From Rhizobium sp. Root1220 (GTDB lineage Bacteria; Pseudomonadota; Alphaproteobacteria; Rhizobiales; Rhizobiaceae): DNA of 64,000 nucleotides. Positions within the stretch are counted from its first letter, which is position 1, and each line of letters starts with the position of its first letter. Shown here piece by piece: positions 9,668 through 20,619 of the stretch. The position numbers and the translations under genes were made by a program. The DNA is taken from the NCBI RefSeq assembly GCF_001426265.1, contig NZ_LMDG01000032.1:55900-119899 (forward strand), given 5' to 3'. The notes beneath the pieces are model-generated. The model ran no database searches, was not told the DNA's origin, and saw nothing but the letters and a program-made list of their open reading frames with translations.

Positions 9668-10543
9668 ATGGCAAGGATCGCATTCATCGGCCTCGGCAAC
9701 ATGGGTGGGCCGATGGCCGCAAATCTGGTTAAGGCGGGCCATCAGGTCACTGGCTTCGATCTCGCAGCGCCAATGTTGCAGGCGGCTGAAGCGAACGGCG
9801 TGCAGCCGGCAAGCCACATCAGCCAGGCGATCGCGGATGCCGAGGCTATCGTCACGATGCTGCCGCAGGGCAAGCATGTGCTTAGCGCCTGGACGGATAT
9901 CCTTCGAGCGATCCCAGCCGGAACGCTTGTCGTCGATTGCTCGACGATCGATGTCGACAGCGCCCGCAAGGCCCACGAGATGGCCAGTGCGGCCAGTTGC
10001 CTGTCGCTCGATGCCCCGGTCTCCGGAGGCACCGGCGGTGCGACGGCGGGAACCCTGACCTTCATGGCCGGCGGCTCCGCCGAAAGCTTCGCAAAGGCAA
10101 AGCCGTTCCTTGAAGCAATGGGCAAGAAGATCGTCCATTGCGGGGAGGCGGGAGCGGGGCAGGCGGCCAAGATATGCAACAACATGATCCTTGGCATATC
10201 GATGATCGGGGTCTGCGAAGCATTTGCGCTCGGCGAGAAGCTCGGCCTTTCGCACCAGGCGCTGTTCGACGTCGCCTCGACCTCCTCGGGCCAGTGCTGG
10301 TCGATCAGCAGCTATTGCCCTGTCCCCGGTCCGGTTCCGGGATCGCCGGCCAACAACGACTACAAGCCGGGCTTTGCCGCGGCGCTGATGCTGAAGGACC
10401 TGCGGCTTTCGCAGGAGGCGGCACTGTCTGCCGGAGCCTCCACGCCGCTCGGCGCCGAGGCCGCGCAGCTCTATGGCCTCTTTGAAAAACAGGGCAATGG
10501 AGCGCGCGATTTCTCGGCCATCATCGAGATGTTGCGCGGTTGA
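9668..10543 (+). CDS. NAD(P)-dependent beta-hydroxyacid dehydrogenase (3-hydroxyisobutyrate dehydrogenase family)
   Basis: 291 residues. The N-terminal Rossmann motif is FIGLGNMGGPMAANL, the substrate-binding signature is DAPVSGGTGGATAGTLTFM, and the catalytic Lys lies in GAGQAAKICNNMILG; the C-terminal all-helical domain contains the Asn/Lys pair in NNDYKPGFAAALMLKDL. These features cover the MmsB/3-hydroxyisobutyrate dehydrogenase group, which oxidises beta-hydroxyacids to semialdehydes or keto acids. It is the last gene of the ABC importer operon. A role in valine catabolism is possible, but the GMC partner points to a broader hydroxylated substrate. Confidence 0.85.
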   Translation: MARIAFIGLGNMGGPMAANLVKAGHQVTGFDLAAPMLQAAEANGVQPASHISQAIADAEAIVTMLPQGKHVLSAWTDILRAIPAGTLVVDCSTIDVDSARKAHEMASAASCLSLDAPVSGGTGGATAGTLTFMAGGSAESFAKAKPFLEAMGKKIVHCGEAGAGQAAKICNNMILGISMIGVCEAFALGEKLGLSHQALFDVASTSSGQCWSISSYCPVPGPVPGSPANNDYKPGFAAALMLKDLRLSQEAALSAGASTPLGAEAAQLYGLFEKQGNGARDFSAIIEMLRG

Positions 10544-11007
10544 GCCACGCACCAGTCCAAGGTGGGCGAAGGCCTGACGTCAAGTAGGCTTCGTGCCGCC
10601 GGCTGTTGCCGGGGGTGCCTGCAACTTCGGCCGCCCGGTTAACTCCAACACACCTGAATAGCGAGATGCATCCCACGGTAAAGGCGCCTGTGGTCTCCGG
10701 GCTACGCGATGGTCTGGCGCGACCTACACTTAGGTATGCTTTGTATCTCGATCTGCTGCGGATAGATTTTTCCCAGCAAGTCCTCGCTGACAATCGGTTG
10801 ATTGAGGGGACTGGCGATAGCGATCCAGTACCCCGTCGGTCAAGCGCCCCATTGAAATTGTGGCCGACGCGGTCGTGTGCCGATTGCAATGCCTTTCTCG
10901 GTCGTGAGGTCTCCGGCGCCCCGACATGATGCCGCCATGCCCGGAGTATTGCAGCCTCTTGCGACGCCAAGCGCGCATCAATGCTGCCAAGAGAGGAAAC
11001 CGCGAAT
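10544..11007. other. 464-base intergenic region with a dyad
   Basis: No convincing gene was seen. It holds a perfect dyad ACCTA-CACT-TAGGT (10722-10735) about 270 bases before the hydrolase start; the larger string TACACTTAGGTATG recurs with one mismatch, in reverse orientation, near 54923-54937. The last 20 bases hold the ribosome-binding site GAGAGGAAA for the hydrolase gene. The rest is unassigned. Confidence 0.4.
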
Positions 11008-11802
11008 ATGAAGCACCTCAAAGCTTGCCTGGCCATCGCCGCCGCCCTCCCTTTCGCTGCGCTCGCCGTCCCGGCGAATGCAGCACCGGTGAAGAATATC
11101 GTCTTGGTGCACGGCGCTTGGGTCGATGGCTCTGGTTGGAAACCCGTCTATGATATCCTCGTGAAGGAGGGTTTCCATGTCTCGATGGTGCAGGAGCCTG
11201 AAACCTCGTTTGCCGATGACGTTGCCGCCGCCAACCGAATTCTTGATCTCCAGGATGGTCCGACGCTCCTGGTCGGCCATAGCTACGGTGGCTCGATCAT
11301 CACGCAAGCCGGCGTGAACCCCAAGGTCACCGGTCTCGTCTATGTCGCTGCTCATGCGCCGGACGTCGGCGAAGACGAGGGCTCACTCGGCAAGAAGACG
11401 CCGAGCGTGCTTGGCAAGACCGAAGGCGCCATCAAGAAGACCCCGGACGGCTACACCTATCTCAACCCCGTCGACTTCCCCAAGCTGTTCGCTCCCGACC
11501 TGCCCCACGAACAGGCTGTATTCGAGTCGCGTTCTCAGGTGCTGGCCGCGTCCGAGGTATTCAGCACGCCGCTGACCGCTGCCGCCTGGAAGACAAAGCC
11601 ATGCTGGGGCGTCGTCGCCGGGGATGACAAGATCATCAATCCCGATCTCGAGCGCTGGTACTACGAACGCGCCAAGTGCCCGATTACCGTGGTCAAGGGC
11701 GCCAGCCATTCGGTCTACGAGTCACATGCGAAACAAGTCGCTGCCGTTATCACGGAAGCTGCCCGCAACGTCGAAGCCGCCGCCGCAAAGATGCAGAAGT
11801 AG
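11008..11802 (+). CDS. Exported alpha/beta hydrolase
   Basis: 264 residues with a clear Sec signal peptide (MKHLKACLAIAAALPFAALA, cleavage probably after ANA), then an alpha/beta hydrolase domain beginning NIVLVHGAWVDGSGWKP. The nucleophile elbow is GHSYGGS, the acid residue is probably in VAGDDKIINPD, and the catalytic His is in KGASHSVYESH. The HGAW oxyanion region and short cap resemble the AB_hydrolase_6 group (esterases and related enzymes). The ATG at 11008 was chosen because the signal peptide begins there and GAGAGGAAA precedes it. Likely periplasmic; the substrate is unknown. It may be co-transcribed with the MBL-fold gene 73 bases downstream. Confidence 0.8.
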   Translation: MKHLKACLAIAAALPFAALAVPANAAPVKNIVLVHGAWVDGSGWKPVYDILVKEGFHVSMVQEPETSFADDVAAANRILDLQDGPTLLVGHSYGGSIITQAGVNPKVTGLVYVAAHAPDVGEDEGSLGKKTPSVLGKTEGAIKKTPDGYTYLNPVDFPKLFAPDLPHEQAVFESRSQVLAASEVFSTPLTAAAWKTKPCWGVVAGDDKIINPDLERWYYERAKCPITVVKGASHSVYESHAKQVAAVITEAARNVEAAAAKMQK

Positions 11803-11875
11803 GCTTGCCGACGAATGGGGCGGCTGTCGAACTGACGCAGTCGCCTTCGTACCCAGTGACACCGCGGAGAGGACG

Positions 11876-12739
11876 ATGCACTTAGCCGAGACCAACAAGA
11901 CCCTGACCTGGAATGTCCTGACATCGAAGCGCCAGGGGTTAAGCAGCGAACTGCCGCCCGGGCAGGAACGATGGGCCTGGGTTGCGAATTCCTCGACCCT
12001 GATTGCCGGTGAGCGTGACGCGGTCCTTGTCGATACGTTCCTCTCGACCGAGCAATCAAAGACCCTCGTGGACTGGGTGGTCGGCAGCGGCAAGAACCTC
12101 ACCGCGATCTACATCACACATGGCCATGGCGATCACTTCTTCGGGCTTGTGCCGCTTCTGCAGCGCTTCCCGCATGCGAAGGCACTTGCGACGCCCGAGG
12201 TCGTCAAGGCAATGCACGCGCAACTGCGGCCGGAATCGATCGACGGCTTCTGGCGCAAACGCCTCCCGGGCCAGATACCCGAGCGGCTCACAACGGCACA
12301 GCCACTCGATGGCGATCGACTGGAACTCGAAGGGCACGAACTTCTGGTCGTGAAAGCAGGGCGGACCGATACAGTCGATTCGACAAGCCTGCATGTTCCT
12401 TCCATAGGCCTGATCGTGGCCGGCGATGTCGTTTACAACGGGATCCACCCCTATCTTGCCGAAACAGACACGCAGAGCCGCCTGGAGTGGATCTCGGCAC
12501 TCGACAGGCTCGATGCGCTGGAACCCACAGCCGTCATTGCCGGCCACAAGCTGCCGGAAAATGATGACGATCCCCGCAGCATCGCCGAAACGCGGCAGTA
12601 CCTGCGCGATTTCAATCGCCTAGATGAAACGACGACGACGGCCCGCGAACTCTACGACGCAATGCTCGAACTACACCCCAACCGCGCCAATCCCGGTTCG
12701 CTTTGGCGCGGAGCGAATGCCGCAAAGGATCGGCCTTGA
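11876..12739 (+). CDS. MBL-fold metallo-hydrolase
   Basis: 287 residues. The Zn-binding motif THGHGDHFFGL (HxHxDH) is near residues 80-90, the bridging Asp is in VAGDVVYN, and the last metal ligand is in IAGHKLP. No signal peptide, so cytosolic. The start ATG follows GGAGAGGACG. Family members hydrolyse lactones, thioesters, phosphodiesters and quorum signals; the sequence does not settle which. Position between an exported hydrolase and the mdcGB pair does not help to assign it. Confidence 0.8.
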   Translation: MHLAETNKTLTWNVLTSKRQGLSSELPPGQERWAWVANSSTLIAGERDAVLVDTFLSTEQSKTLVDWVVGSGKNLTAIYITHGHGDHFFGLVPLLQRFPHAKALATPEVVKAMHAQLRPESIDGFWRKRLPGQIPERLTTAQPLDGDRLELEGHELLVVKAGRTDTVDSTSLHVPSIGLIVAGDVVYNGIHPYLAETDTQSRLEWISALDRLDALEPTAVIAGHKLPENDDDPRSIAETRQYLRDFNRLDETTTTARELYDAMLELHPNRANPGSLWRGANAAKDRP

Positions 12740-12776
12740 ACGCCGCAGGCCGCCACGATCGGACGCAGGAGCAAGA

Positions 12777-12818
12777 ATGACGATGAACTGGCAACAGAAT
12801 CGCGGAGCGGTTCCATGA
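12777..12818 (+). CDS. Possible 13-codon leader or remnant ORF coupled to mdcG
   Basis: ATG preceded by GCAGGAGCAAGA, a good Shine-Dalgarno at good spacing, and followed by 13 sense codons (MTMNWQQNRGAVP) to a TGA that overlaps the mdcG ATG as ATGA. mdcG itself has only a weak ribosome-binding site. This looks like a coupling leader peptide, or the relic 3' end of a deleted upstream mdc gene. Evidence is only the signal arrangement. Confidence 0.35.
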   Translation: MTMNWQQNRGAVP

Positions 12819-13495
12819 CCGTGCACTCCAGACACGTTGACCGGCCGGTGAGGCGCCACGATCTGGCCTTCGTCAGCCCGGAGCGGTGGCACGCGGTCAT
12901 CGCCGCACGCGGCGAGCTGGCTTTGGATCCGCTCGTAGCGCCCTGGGTCGAAAAAGGGCGGCCGCTGATCAGCCGACGCGCGATGCCTGGGGAAACGGAT
13001 GGCGTGCCCCTGGGGCTGCCGTTGCCGCCCGCCACCGGCAAAAGAAGGCTTTCGTTTCTCATGCAGCCCGATGATATCATCGCCGTCGCGCCGCCGCCTT
13101 CGTTGATATCCGTCAGCCGGGTGGCGCCGCGTGGATGGCTGCCCACGCTGAACGCTCTCGACAAGCTCGCGAGGCGGTATTCCCTTGAAGTAAGAGTGCT
13201 CGGCAGCCTCGGCTGGTCGGCGCTCACCGGGCTCGACTACCAGACGGAGCGTTCCGATCTCGATCTCCTGCTTCACGTCCACGGCAACACGGATCTACGC
13301 CGCCTTGCCGCCGACCTGGCTCGGTTCGAGGCCAAGGCACCTATGAGGCTGGACGGAGAGTTCATCCGTTATGACGGGGCAGCCGTCAACTGGCGGGAAT
13401 TCCATGCCGGTGCGCGCGAGGTCCTGGTGAAAACGGCCAGCGGTACCGCGTTGCTCGACCCGAGCATTTTCATTCATGGAGAGATGCTATCATGA
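12815..13495 (+). CDS. mdcG: Malonate decarboxylase holo-ACP synthase (phosphoribosyl-dephospho-CoA transferase)
   Basis: 226 residues. The nucleotidyltransferase-type motif GSLGWSALTG followed by ERSDLDLLLHV matches MdcG/CitX-type enzymes, which attach 2'-(5''-triphosphoribosyl)-3'-dephospho-CoA to a serine of the malonate decarboxylase acyl-carrier subunit. The C-terminal NWREFHAGAREVLVKT is also family-typical. Its stop overlaps mdcB by four bases (ATGA). The decarboxylase subunit genes mdcA, mdcC, mdcD and mdcE, normally beside it, are not in this window, so its target protein must be encoded elsewhere or be lost. Confidence 0.85.
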   Translation: MTVHSRHVDRPVRRHDLAFVSPERWHAVIAARGELALDPLVAPWVEKGRPLISRRAMPGETDGVPLGLPLPPATGKRRLSFLMQPDDIIAVAPPPSLISVSRVAPRGWLPTLNALDKLARRYSLEVRVLGSLGWSALTGLDYQTERSDLDLLLHVHGNTDLRRLAADLARFEAKAPMRLDGEFIRYDGAAVNWREFHAGAREVLVKTASGTALLDPSIFIHGEMLS

Positions 13496-14376
13496 CGACT
13501 ATCCTGGCGTTGGCCGCGCAATGGGCGCGTCGATCAGAGGTAAGAGCGGCGCCGGTTCGCGATTTCGGGATCGCGGCGAGCGCTGCGCAGAGCCTTTTGC
13601 TCGAGCTGGAAACATGGCCGAAGCCCGGTCTCGTCAGCCACGTTGATACAGGCAGTCATGACGACATGGACGCTGACACCTTCCGTCGTAGCGCCGCTGC
13701 CATCAGGCCGTATTTCCGCGCTTTGGCGGATGCGGGTGCCGAAGGGTGTGGAATGGGGCGTCTGAGGGTGATCGGACTGGAGGCCGAAGCGGCCATGTTC
13801 GCGGCGACATCGGGGATAAACACCCATCGCGGCGCCATATTCGGCCTGGGCCTGCTATGCGCAGCGGCCGGCGTCAGGGCGAGTGGCCGCGCCGATCCGG
13901 CGTTGTCCTTGGGGGAGATCGTCTCTCAGCGGTGGGGCAACGACATTCTCGACGGACCAGTGCTTTTACACAGTCACGGCGAGCGAGCGCGCCGTCGTTT
14001 CGGTGCCGGTGGTGCACGCATGGAAGCGGCGCTGGGTTTCCCCAGTGTTTACAAAACCGGCTTGCCCGCGCTTCGACGTGCCGCCGACGATGTCCCTGGA
14101 GACGCCGAAGCGGCCCGCGTGCAGGCGTGTTTTGCCCTCATTGCAGAGGTGCAGGATACGAACCTGCTGCATCGCGGTGGTCCGCACGGCCTTCGGTTTG
14201 CACGCCGTGCCGCCGCAAAATTTCTTGATGAGGGCGGTGTCGGCGCGCCCGGTTGGCGCGAGCGCGCCGGATCGGTACATCGCGGCTTCATCGACCGTCG
14301 GCTTAGCCCGGGCGGTTCGGCGGATATCCTCGCCATGACACTTTTCGTCGCAGCCTATGAAAGGCTGTCTTGCTGA
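13492..14376 (+). CDS. mdcB: Triphosphoribosyl-dephospho-CoA synthase
   Basis: 294 residues of the CitG/MdcB family, which makes 2'-(5''-triphosphoribosyl)-3'-dephospho-CoA from ATP and dephospho-CoA. Visible hallmarks are WPKPGLVSHVDTGSHDDM near residues 40-60, GINTHRGAIFGLGLL, and LLHRGGPHGL. It overlaps mdcG by four bases, giving a complete prosthetic-group biosynthesis and transfer pair. Convergent with the E3 gene downstream. The ATP-binding and GSHDDM motifs are intact, so the gene is probably functional despite the missing decarboxylase genes. Confidence 0.85.
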   Translation: MTTILALAAQWARRSEVRAAPVRDFGIAASAAQSLLLELETWPKPGLVSHVDTGSHDDMDADTFRRSAAAIRPYFRALADAGAEGCGMGRLRVIGLEAEAAMFAATSGINTHRGAIFGLGLLCAAAGVRASGRADPALSLGEIVSQRWGNDILDGPVLLHSHGERARRRFGAGGARMEAALGFPSVYKTGLPALRRAADDVPGDAEAARVQACFALIAEVQDTNLLHRGGPHGLRFARRAAAKFLDEGGVGAPGWRERAGSVHRGFIDRRLSPGGSADILAMTLFVAAYERLSC

Positions 14377-14493
14377 TGGCGAGCACGATCCTACGGACAA
14401 TGGCGCAAGCCTGACGGTAGCGTTGCCGCGCGACGGTGGGCGTATCGTTCGCGGCGTTTCGTGCGGCACTTTCAGGCACTTGTGTCGGCTTTC

Positions 14494-15891
14494 TCAGATA
14501 TGCAGTGCATGACCAAGCGCCTTGAGGGCGGCTTCCTGGATGGCTTCGCTGCGGGTCGGGTGCGCGTGGATCGTGCCGGCGATGTCTTCCAGCCGTGCGC
14601 CCATTTCCATAGCCAGTACGAAGGCCGCGGAGAGTTCGGAGGCGCCGTTGGCGACGGCCTGCAAACCTACGACCAGATTGGTGTCGGCTCTAGCCACGAC
14701 GCGGACAAAGCCGTCCTCGGCATGCATGGTCATGGCGCGCCCGTTGGCGCTGAAAGGGAATTGGCCAATGCGGATGTCATACCCCTGCGTCCGCGCCTCC
14801 GCAGGGGAGACGCCTGCCGTGACAATTTCCGGATCGGTGAAGCAGATTGCCGGGATGCAGCGCTTGTCCCAGGCGCGCTTGCGTCCGGCGACGATCTCGG
14901 CCACCATTTCCCCCTGGGCCATCGCCTTGTGTGCAAGCATCGGTTCGCCCGTGACATCGCCGATCGCGTAGACGCCCCTCATTGACGTGCGGCATTGATC
15001 ATCGATCCTGAGGTAGGGACCCGACCGGTCAAGGTCGAGCTCTTCGAGCCCCGAACCCGCCACCTTCGGCCGACGGCCGACGGTGACCAGGATCCGGTCG
15101 GCGGAGATCGCCTGTTCCTGCCCGTCAGCGGTCTCGACGAGGAGCCCACTGCCGTCGGGCGAAAGCCCACGTGCCTTGGCGCCGGTCAGAACACGGATAC
15201 CGAGTTCGCCAAGCTTTCGCTGCACCGGCCGTACGAGATCGGCGTCATACTGCGGCAGGATCTGCGACATCGCCTCAATGACGGTTACCTCGGAGCCCAG
15301 CTTGGCGAAGGCGGTCCCGAGTTCCAGACCGATATATCCACCGCCCACGACCGCAAGCCTTTTCGGCAGGTCGGCCAGGGAGAGCGCCTCGGCGGAAGAT
15401 ATGACACGGTCGCCGAACGGCAGGGCGCCCAGCTCAACCGGCTCGGACCCGGTCGCGATGACCACGGTCTGGGCTCGTATTACCTGCATGCCGGTTTCGG
15501 TTTCCACATCGACGGTCTTCCCATCGCGGAAGGTCGCGCGTCCATGGACGATCTTGACGTTCGCCTTCTGCAGCAGTGCCGACACCCCGCCGTTCAGGCG
15601 TCCGACAATCCCGTCCTTCCAGGCGATCGTTTTCGCGAGGTCTATCGTGGCGCCCTCGACGCGGATGCCCAGCGGGCTCTTGCCGGCGAGCATCCGCCGT
15701 GCCGCGTCGAATTCCTCGGCTGCGTGGATCAGCGCCTTCGATGGGATGCAGCCGATATTGAGGCAGGTCCCCCCCGGCTTGCCGGCTTCGATGATGACGG
15801 TATCGATACCGAGTTGCCCCGCGCGGATGGCGCAAACGTAGCCTCCCGGGCCAGCGCCGATAACGAGAAGCTTGCAGACGATCTCTTTCAT
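14494..15891 (-). CDS. lpdV: Dihydrolipoyl dehydrogenase, E3 of branched-chain 2-oxoacid dehydrogenase
   Basis: 465 residues. FAD motif VIGAGPGGYVCAIRAG is at the N-terminus, the redox-active disulfide is in GGTCLNIGCIPSKAL, the NAD motif in VVGGGYIGLELG, and the C-terminal active-site His/Glu in HAHPTRSEAI. It reoxidises the lipoyl groups of the adjacent E2 and passes electrons to NAD+. Only 4 bases separate it from the E2 stop, and it is the last gene of the bkd operon, supporting a dedicated E3 (LpdV) role and not the general pyruvate dehydrogenase E3. Confidence 0.92.
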   Translation of the reverse strand: MKEIVCKLLVIGAGPGGYVCAIRAGQLGIDTVIIEAGKPGGTCLNIGCIPSKALIHAAEEFDAARRMLAGKSPLGIRVEGATIDLAKTIAWKDGIVGRLNGGVSALLQKANVKIVHGRATFRDGKTVDVETETGMQVIRAQTVVIATGSEPVELGALPFGDRVISSAEALSLADLPKRLAVVGGGYIGLELGTAFAKLGSEVTVIEAMSQILPQYDADLVRPVQRKLGELGIRVLTGAKARGLSPDGSGLLVETADGQEQAISADRILVTVGRRPKVAGSGLEELDLDRSGPYLRIDDQCRTSMRGVYAIGDVTGEPMLAHKAMAQGEMVAEIVAGRKRAWDKRCIPAICFTDPEIVTAGVSPAEARTQGYDIRIGQFPFSANGRAMTMHAEDGFVRVVARADTNLVVGLQAVANGASELSAAFVLAMEMGARLEDIAGTIHAHPTRSEAIQEAALKALGHALHI

Positions 15892-15895
15892 GGGC

Positions 15896-17152
15896 TCAAC
15901 CTTCGATGAAGATGAGTGCCGGCGTTTCGAGAAGGACCCGGACGCGTTGGATGAAGGTGGCGGCGTCCCATCCGTCGACGATACGATGGTCGAAACTGGA
16001 GGAAAGGTTCATCATCTTCTTCGGCACGAACTGTGTCCCGTCCCATACGGGGCGGACGGCGATCTTGTTGACGCCGACGATAGCGACCTCGGGATGATTG
16101 ATCACCGGCGTCGAGACGATGCCGCCCATAGCGCCAAGCGAGCTTATGGTGATCGTCGAGCCACCGAGTTCGTCTCGGGTTGCTATGCCGTTGCGTGCTG
16201 CTTCAGCCAGCCGGTTCATCTCCGCGGCGCAGTCCCATATGCCGCGTGCCTCGGCATGCCGCACGACAGGCACGACAAGCCCGGCCGGCGTCTGGGCGGC
16301 AATGCCGATATGGACGGCGGCATGTCGGGTCATTATGCCCGCATCGTCATCGAATGTGGCGTTGATGTCCGGCTGCTCGGCGACCGCTTTGACCATCGCC
16401 CGCATGAGGAAGGGCAAGACCGTCAGCTTTGGCTGCTCCGGCTTGCGATCGCGGTTCATGGTCGCCCTCAGATCCTCCAGCGCCGTCATGTCGATTTCCT
16501 CGACATAGGTGATGTGCGGAATGCGGGAGGTGGAGAGCGACATTTTTTCGGCTATGCGGCGCCGGAGGCCGACGAGCTTGATTTCCTCCGTCGATGTCTT
16601 CTTCGCGCGGCCAGGCCGGGCGAGGGTGGGTGCCTCGCCGCGTGCGAGAAACTGGTCGACATCCTCGCGAAGCACCCGTCCGGCCGGGCCGGTCGCCGCC
16701 ACCTGCCGCAGGTCGACACCGCTTTCTCTCGCAAAGAGCCGGACCGCGGGGGAGGCGAGCGGCTTTTCTGCCGGCATCACCGGTGGCGCAGGCGGAGCTG
16801 TTGCTGCCGTCGTTGTCACTTGGGGTGCCGCTGCGGCGAGCGGCGGTGTTGGAGGTTGTGGCGCTGGAGGTGCCGTTGCTGGAATACTCGCCGGCGCCGT
16901 ACCGCCTTCACCGGCAATTTCGATGCGCACCAGCGGCGCCTTGACCGCAATCTTGTCCCCGACCTCGGCGCCGAGCCAGATCACGGTGCCGGTGACCGGC
17001 GAGGGGATCTCGACGGTTGCCTTGTCGGTCATGACGGCGGCTATGACCATGTCCTCGCGAACCGGGTCCCCGGCTTTCACGTGCCATTCCACCAGCTCGG
17101 CCTCGGCAACACCTTCGCCGACATCGGGCATCTTGATGACGAATTCGCCCAT
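15896..17152 (-). CDS. bkdB: Branched-chain 2-oxoacid dehydrogenase E2, dihydrolipoyl acyltransferase
   Basis: 418 residues with the E2 domain order: one lipoyl domain (about 1-80, lipoyl-Lys in [12 protein letters not shown]), an Ala/Pro-rich linker, a peripheral subunit-binding domain ([20 protein letters not shown], about 140-175), and a C-terminal catalytic domain with [15 protein letters not shown] supplying the active His and Asp. It transfers acyl groups from E1 to CoA in the degradation of Leu, Ile and Val keto acids. The ATG at 17152 gives the [14 protein letters not shown] start expected for E2; the upstream extension is out-of-family. Two bases separate it from the E1 beta stop. 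Confidence 0.92.
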   Translation of the reverse strand: MGEFVIKMPDVGEGVAEAELVEWHVKAGDPVREDMVIAAVMTDKATVEIPSPVTGTVIWLGAEVGDKIAVKAPLVRIEIAGEGGTAPASIPATAPPAPQPPTPPLAAAAPQVTTTAATAPPAPPVMPAEKPLASPAVRLFARESGVDLRQVAATGPAGRVLREDVDQFLARGEAPTLARPGRAKKTSTEEIKLVGLRRRIAEKMSLSTSRIPHITYVEEIDMTALEDLRATMNRDRKPEQPKLTVLPFLMRAMVKAVAEQPDINATFDDDAGIMTRHAAVHIGIAAQTPAGLVVPVVRHAEARGIWDCAAEMNRLAEAARNGIATRDELGGSTITISSLGAMGGIVSTPVINHPEVAIVGVNKIAVRPVWDGTQFVPKKMMNLSSSFDHRIVDGWDAATFIQRVRVLLETPALIFIEG

Positions 17153-17154
17153 CG

Positions 17155-18168
17155 TCAGGCCTCCATGACTTCGGTCAACGCCCGCCCGACACGCGCCGGT
17201 CCGGGGAAATAATCCCATTCCTGCGCATGCGGATAAGGCGTGTCCCAGCCTGCGACGCGCACCACCGGTGCTTCCAGATGGTAGAAGCAATGCTCCTGAA
17301 CGAGTGCCGCCAGTTCCGCTCCGAAGCCCGAGGTCAAGGTCGCCTCGTGGATGACGACGCAGCGGCCGGTCTTGGAGACCGACTGGATGATGCTATCGAG
17401 ATCGAGCGGCAGCAGGCTGCGCAGATCTATCACCTCGGCGTCGATGCCTGTGTCTTCTGCCGCGGCCAGTGCGACATGCACCATCGTGCCATAGGCGATG
17501 ACAGTCACAGCGGTTCCCGAGCGCCGCACCTCGGCCTTGCCGATGGGGATCGTGTAGTGCTCTTCGGGCACCTCGCCGAGTTCGTGTCTCGACCACGGCG
17601 TCACGGGACGCTCGTGATGGCCGTCGAAGGGCCCGTTGTAAAGCCGCTTCGGCTCCAGGAACATGACGGGATCCGGATCCTCGATCGCGGAAATCAGAAG
17701 CCCCTTGGCGTCATAGGGATTGGAGGGCACGACGACTTTCAGCCCGCAGACGTGCGTGAAAAGCGCCTCGGGGCTCTGGCTGTGCGTCTGCCCCCCGAAG
17801 ATGCCGCCGCCGGTCGGCATGCGCAGCACGATCGGGCAGGTAAAATCGCCATTCGAGCGATAGCGGATGCGCGCGGCCTCCTGCGTGATCTGATCATAGG
17901 CCGGATACATGTAGTCGGCGAACTGGATTTCGACGCAGGGCTTGAGCCCGTATGCCGCCATGCCGATCGCCGTGCCGACGATGCCGGATTCGTTGATCGG
18001 TGTGTCGAAGCAACGGGTCTTGCCGTACTTAGCCTGCAGTCCCTGCGTGCAGCGAAACACACCGCCGAAATAACCGACGTCCTCGCCGAACACCACGACA
18101 TTGTCGTCGCGTCCCATCGATACGTCCATGGCGCTGCGCACCGCTTCGATCATGGTCATCCGAGCCAT
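17155..18168 (-). CDS. bkdA2: Branched-chain 2-oxoacid dehydrogenase E1 beta subunit
   Basis: 337 residues, the usual E1 beta length. The start [18 protein letters not shown], then [19 protein letters not shown] and the [13 protein letters not shown] segment, are hallmarks of the transketolase-like pyrimidine-binding domain of BKDH beta; the C-terminal domain contains [12 protein letters not shown]. With E1 alpha it forms the thiamine-diphosphate enzyme that decarboxylates branched-chain keto acids. The start at 18168 lies one base after the E1 alpha stop; the longer upstream frame is out-of-frame E1 alpha. Confidence 0.92.
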   Translation of the reverse strand: MARMTMIEAVRSAMDVSMGRDDNVVVFGEDVGYFGGVFRCTQGLQAKYGKTRCFDTPINESGIVGTAIGMAAYGLKPCVEIQFADYMYPAYDQITQEAARIRYRSNGDFTCPIVLRMPTGGGIFGGQTHSQSPEALFTHVCGLKVVVPSNPYDAKGLLISAIEDPDPVMFLEPKRLYNGPFDGHHERPVTPWSRHELGEVPEEHYTIPIGKAEVRRSGTAVTVIAYGTMVHVALAAAEDTGIDAEVIDLRSLLPLDLDSIIQSVSKTGRCVVIHEATLTSGFGAELAALVQEHCFYHLEAPVVRVAGWDTPYPHAQEWDYFPGPARVGRALTEVMEA

Positions 18169-18169
18169 G

Positions 18170-19408
<1,239 letters not shown>

Positions 19409-19468
19409 TCATTCCTCCCTTTACCGGGCCGCGTCCTCTCCTCAGGAACGGGCCGGCGAGTTTGTTGC

Positions 19469-20596
19469 CTACAGGTTGCGCGCTATAACCATCCGCTGCA
19501 CGTCGCTCGTTCCTTCGTATATCTGGCAAATGCGCACATCCCGGTAGATGCGCTCGACAGGGTAGTCGGTCATGTAGCCGTAGCCGCCATGAATCTGGAT
19601 CGCATCGGAGCAGACGCGCTCGGCCATTTCGGAAGCGAACAGCTTTGCCATCGATGCTTCCGACAGACATGGAAGGCCACTTTCGCGCAGCGCGGCTGAA
19701 TGGAAAACGAGCTGGCGCGCGGCCTCGATCTGCGTTGCCATGTCTGCGAGGCGAAAGGCGACAGCCTGATGCTCGATGATCGGCTTGCCGAAGGCGCTGC
19801 GCTCGCGGGCGTAATCGCGCGCCGCCTCGAAGGCAGCAGACGCCATGCCCACGGCCTGTGCGCCGATGCCGATCCGCCCACCCTCGAGATTGGCAAGCGC
19901 GATGCGATATCCGTCGCCCTCCTCACCAAGACGGAGATCCGCGGAGATGCGCATCTCGTTGAAGGCGATCTGACAGGTATCGGATGAATGCAGGCCTAGT
20001 TTTTCCTCGACGCGGATCACCTCGTAGCCGGGTGTGTCGGTCGGCACGATGAAGGCGGTGATGCCCTTCTTGCCGGCGTCAGGATCGGTGCTGGCGAAGA
20101 CGATGATCACCTGGCCGTTCTTGCCGGAGGTGATGAATTGCTTGGCGCCGTCGAGCACATAATCCGCACCATCCCGGCGTGCGCGGCTGCGCAGATTGGA
20201 AGCATCCGAGCCGGCCTGCGGTTCGGTAAGTGCAAACCCGCCGATCCACTCGCCGGTCGCAAGCTTCGGCAGGAAGCGCTGTTTTTGCTCCTCGGTGCCG
20301 AACTTCAGGATCGGAACACAGCCAACCGAACTGTGGACGCTCATGATCGTGGAGCAGGGACCGTCACCGGCAGCAATCTCCTCGAGCGTGGCGGCATAGG
20401 CAACTGTACCCGTTTCGGAGCCTCCATAGGCCTCCGGAACGAGCATGCCGAGCAGGCCGAGCTGCCCCATCTCCCTCAGCTCTTCACGCGGAAAGGCATG
20501 TGAGCGATCCCGCTCGGCGGCGCCGGGCGCCAGTCGTTCCCGCGAGAAGTCACGCGCCATATCGCGGATCTGCTGCTGTACGTCGGACAGGATCAT
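19469..20596 (-). CDS. Acyl-CoA dehydrogenase, probably short/branched-chain (2-methylbutanoyl-CoA) type
   Basis: 375 residues, the normal length for this family. The FAD/substrate signature is [15 protein letters not shown], and the C-terminal signature [20 protein letters not shown] is followed by [15 protein letters not shown], where the Glu is the catalytic base of the SCAD/SBCAD class (isovaleryl-CoA dehydrogenase uses a differently placed Glu). With the neighbouring thiolase and SDR this suggests oxidation of 2-methylbutanoyl-CoA from isoleucine. The ATG at 20596 begins [17 protein letters not shown]; 23 bases separate it from the thiolase stop. Electron acceptor would be ETF, not encoded here. 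Confidence 0.87.
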   Translation of the reverse strand: MILSDVQQQIRDMARDFSRERLAPGAAERDRSHAFPREELREMGQLGLLGMLVPEAYGGSETGTVAYAATLEEIAAGDGPCSTIMSVHSSVGCVPILKFGTEEQKQRFLPKLATGEWIGGFALTEPQAGSDASNLRSRARRDGADYVLDGAKQFITSGKNGQVIIVFASTDPDAGKKGITAFIVPTDTPGYEVIRVEEKLGLHSSDTCQIAFNEMRISADLRLGEEGDGYRIALANLEGGRIGIGAQAVGMASAAFEAARDYARERSAFGKPIIEHQAVAFRLADMATQIEAARQLVFHSAALRESGLPCLSEASMAKLFASEMAERVCSDAIQIHGGYGYMTDYPVERIYRDVRICQIYEGTSDVQRMVIARNL

Positions 20597-20619
20597 CGCT
20601 GCGTCTCCCCCCGGTTTCG

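Noticed and set aside
7739..10552. 937-codon minus-strand frame opposite LivM, GMC and dehydrogenase genes
   Set aside because: Spans three genes of known families on the other strand and crosses their boundaries; no motif.
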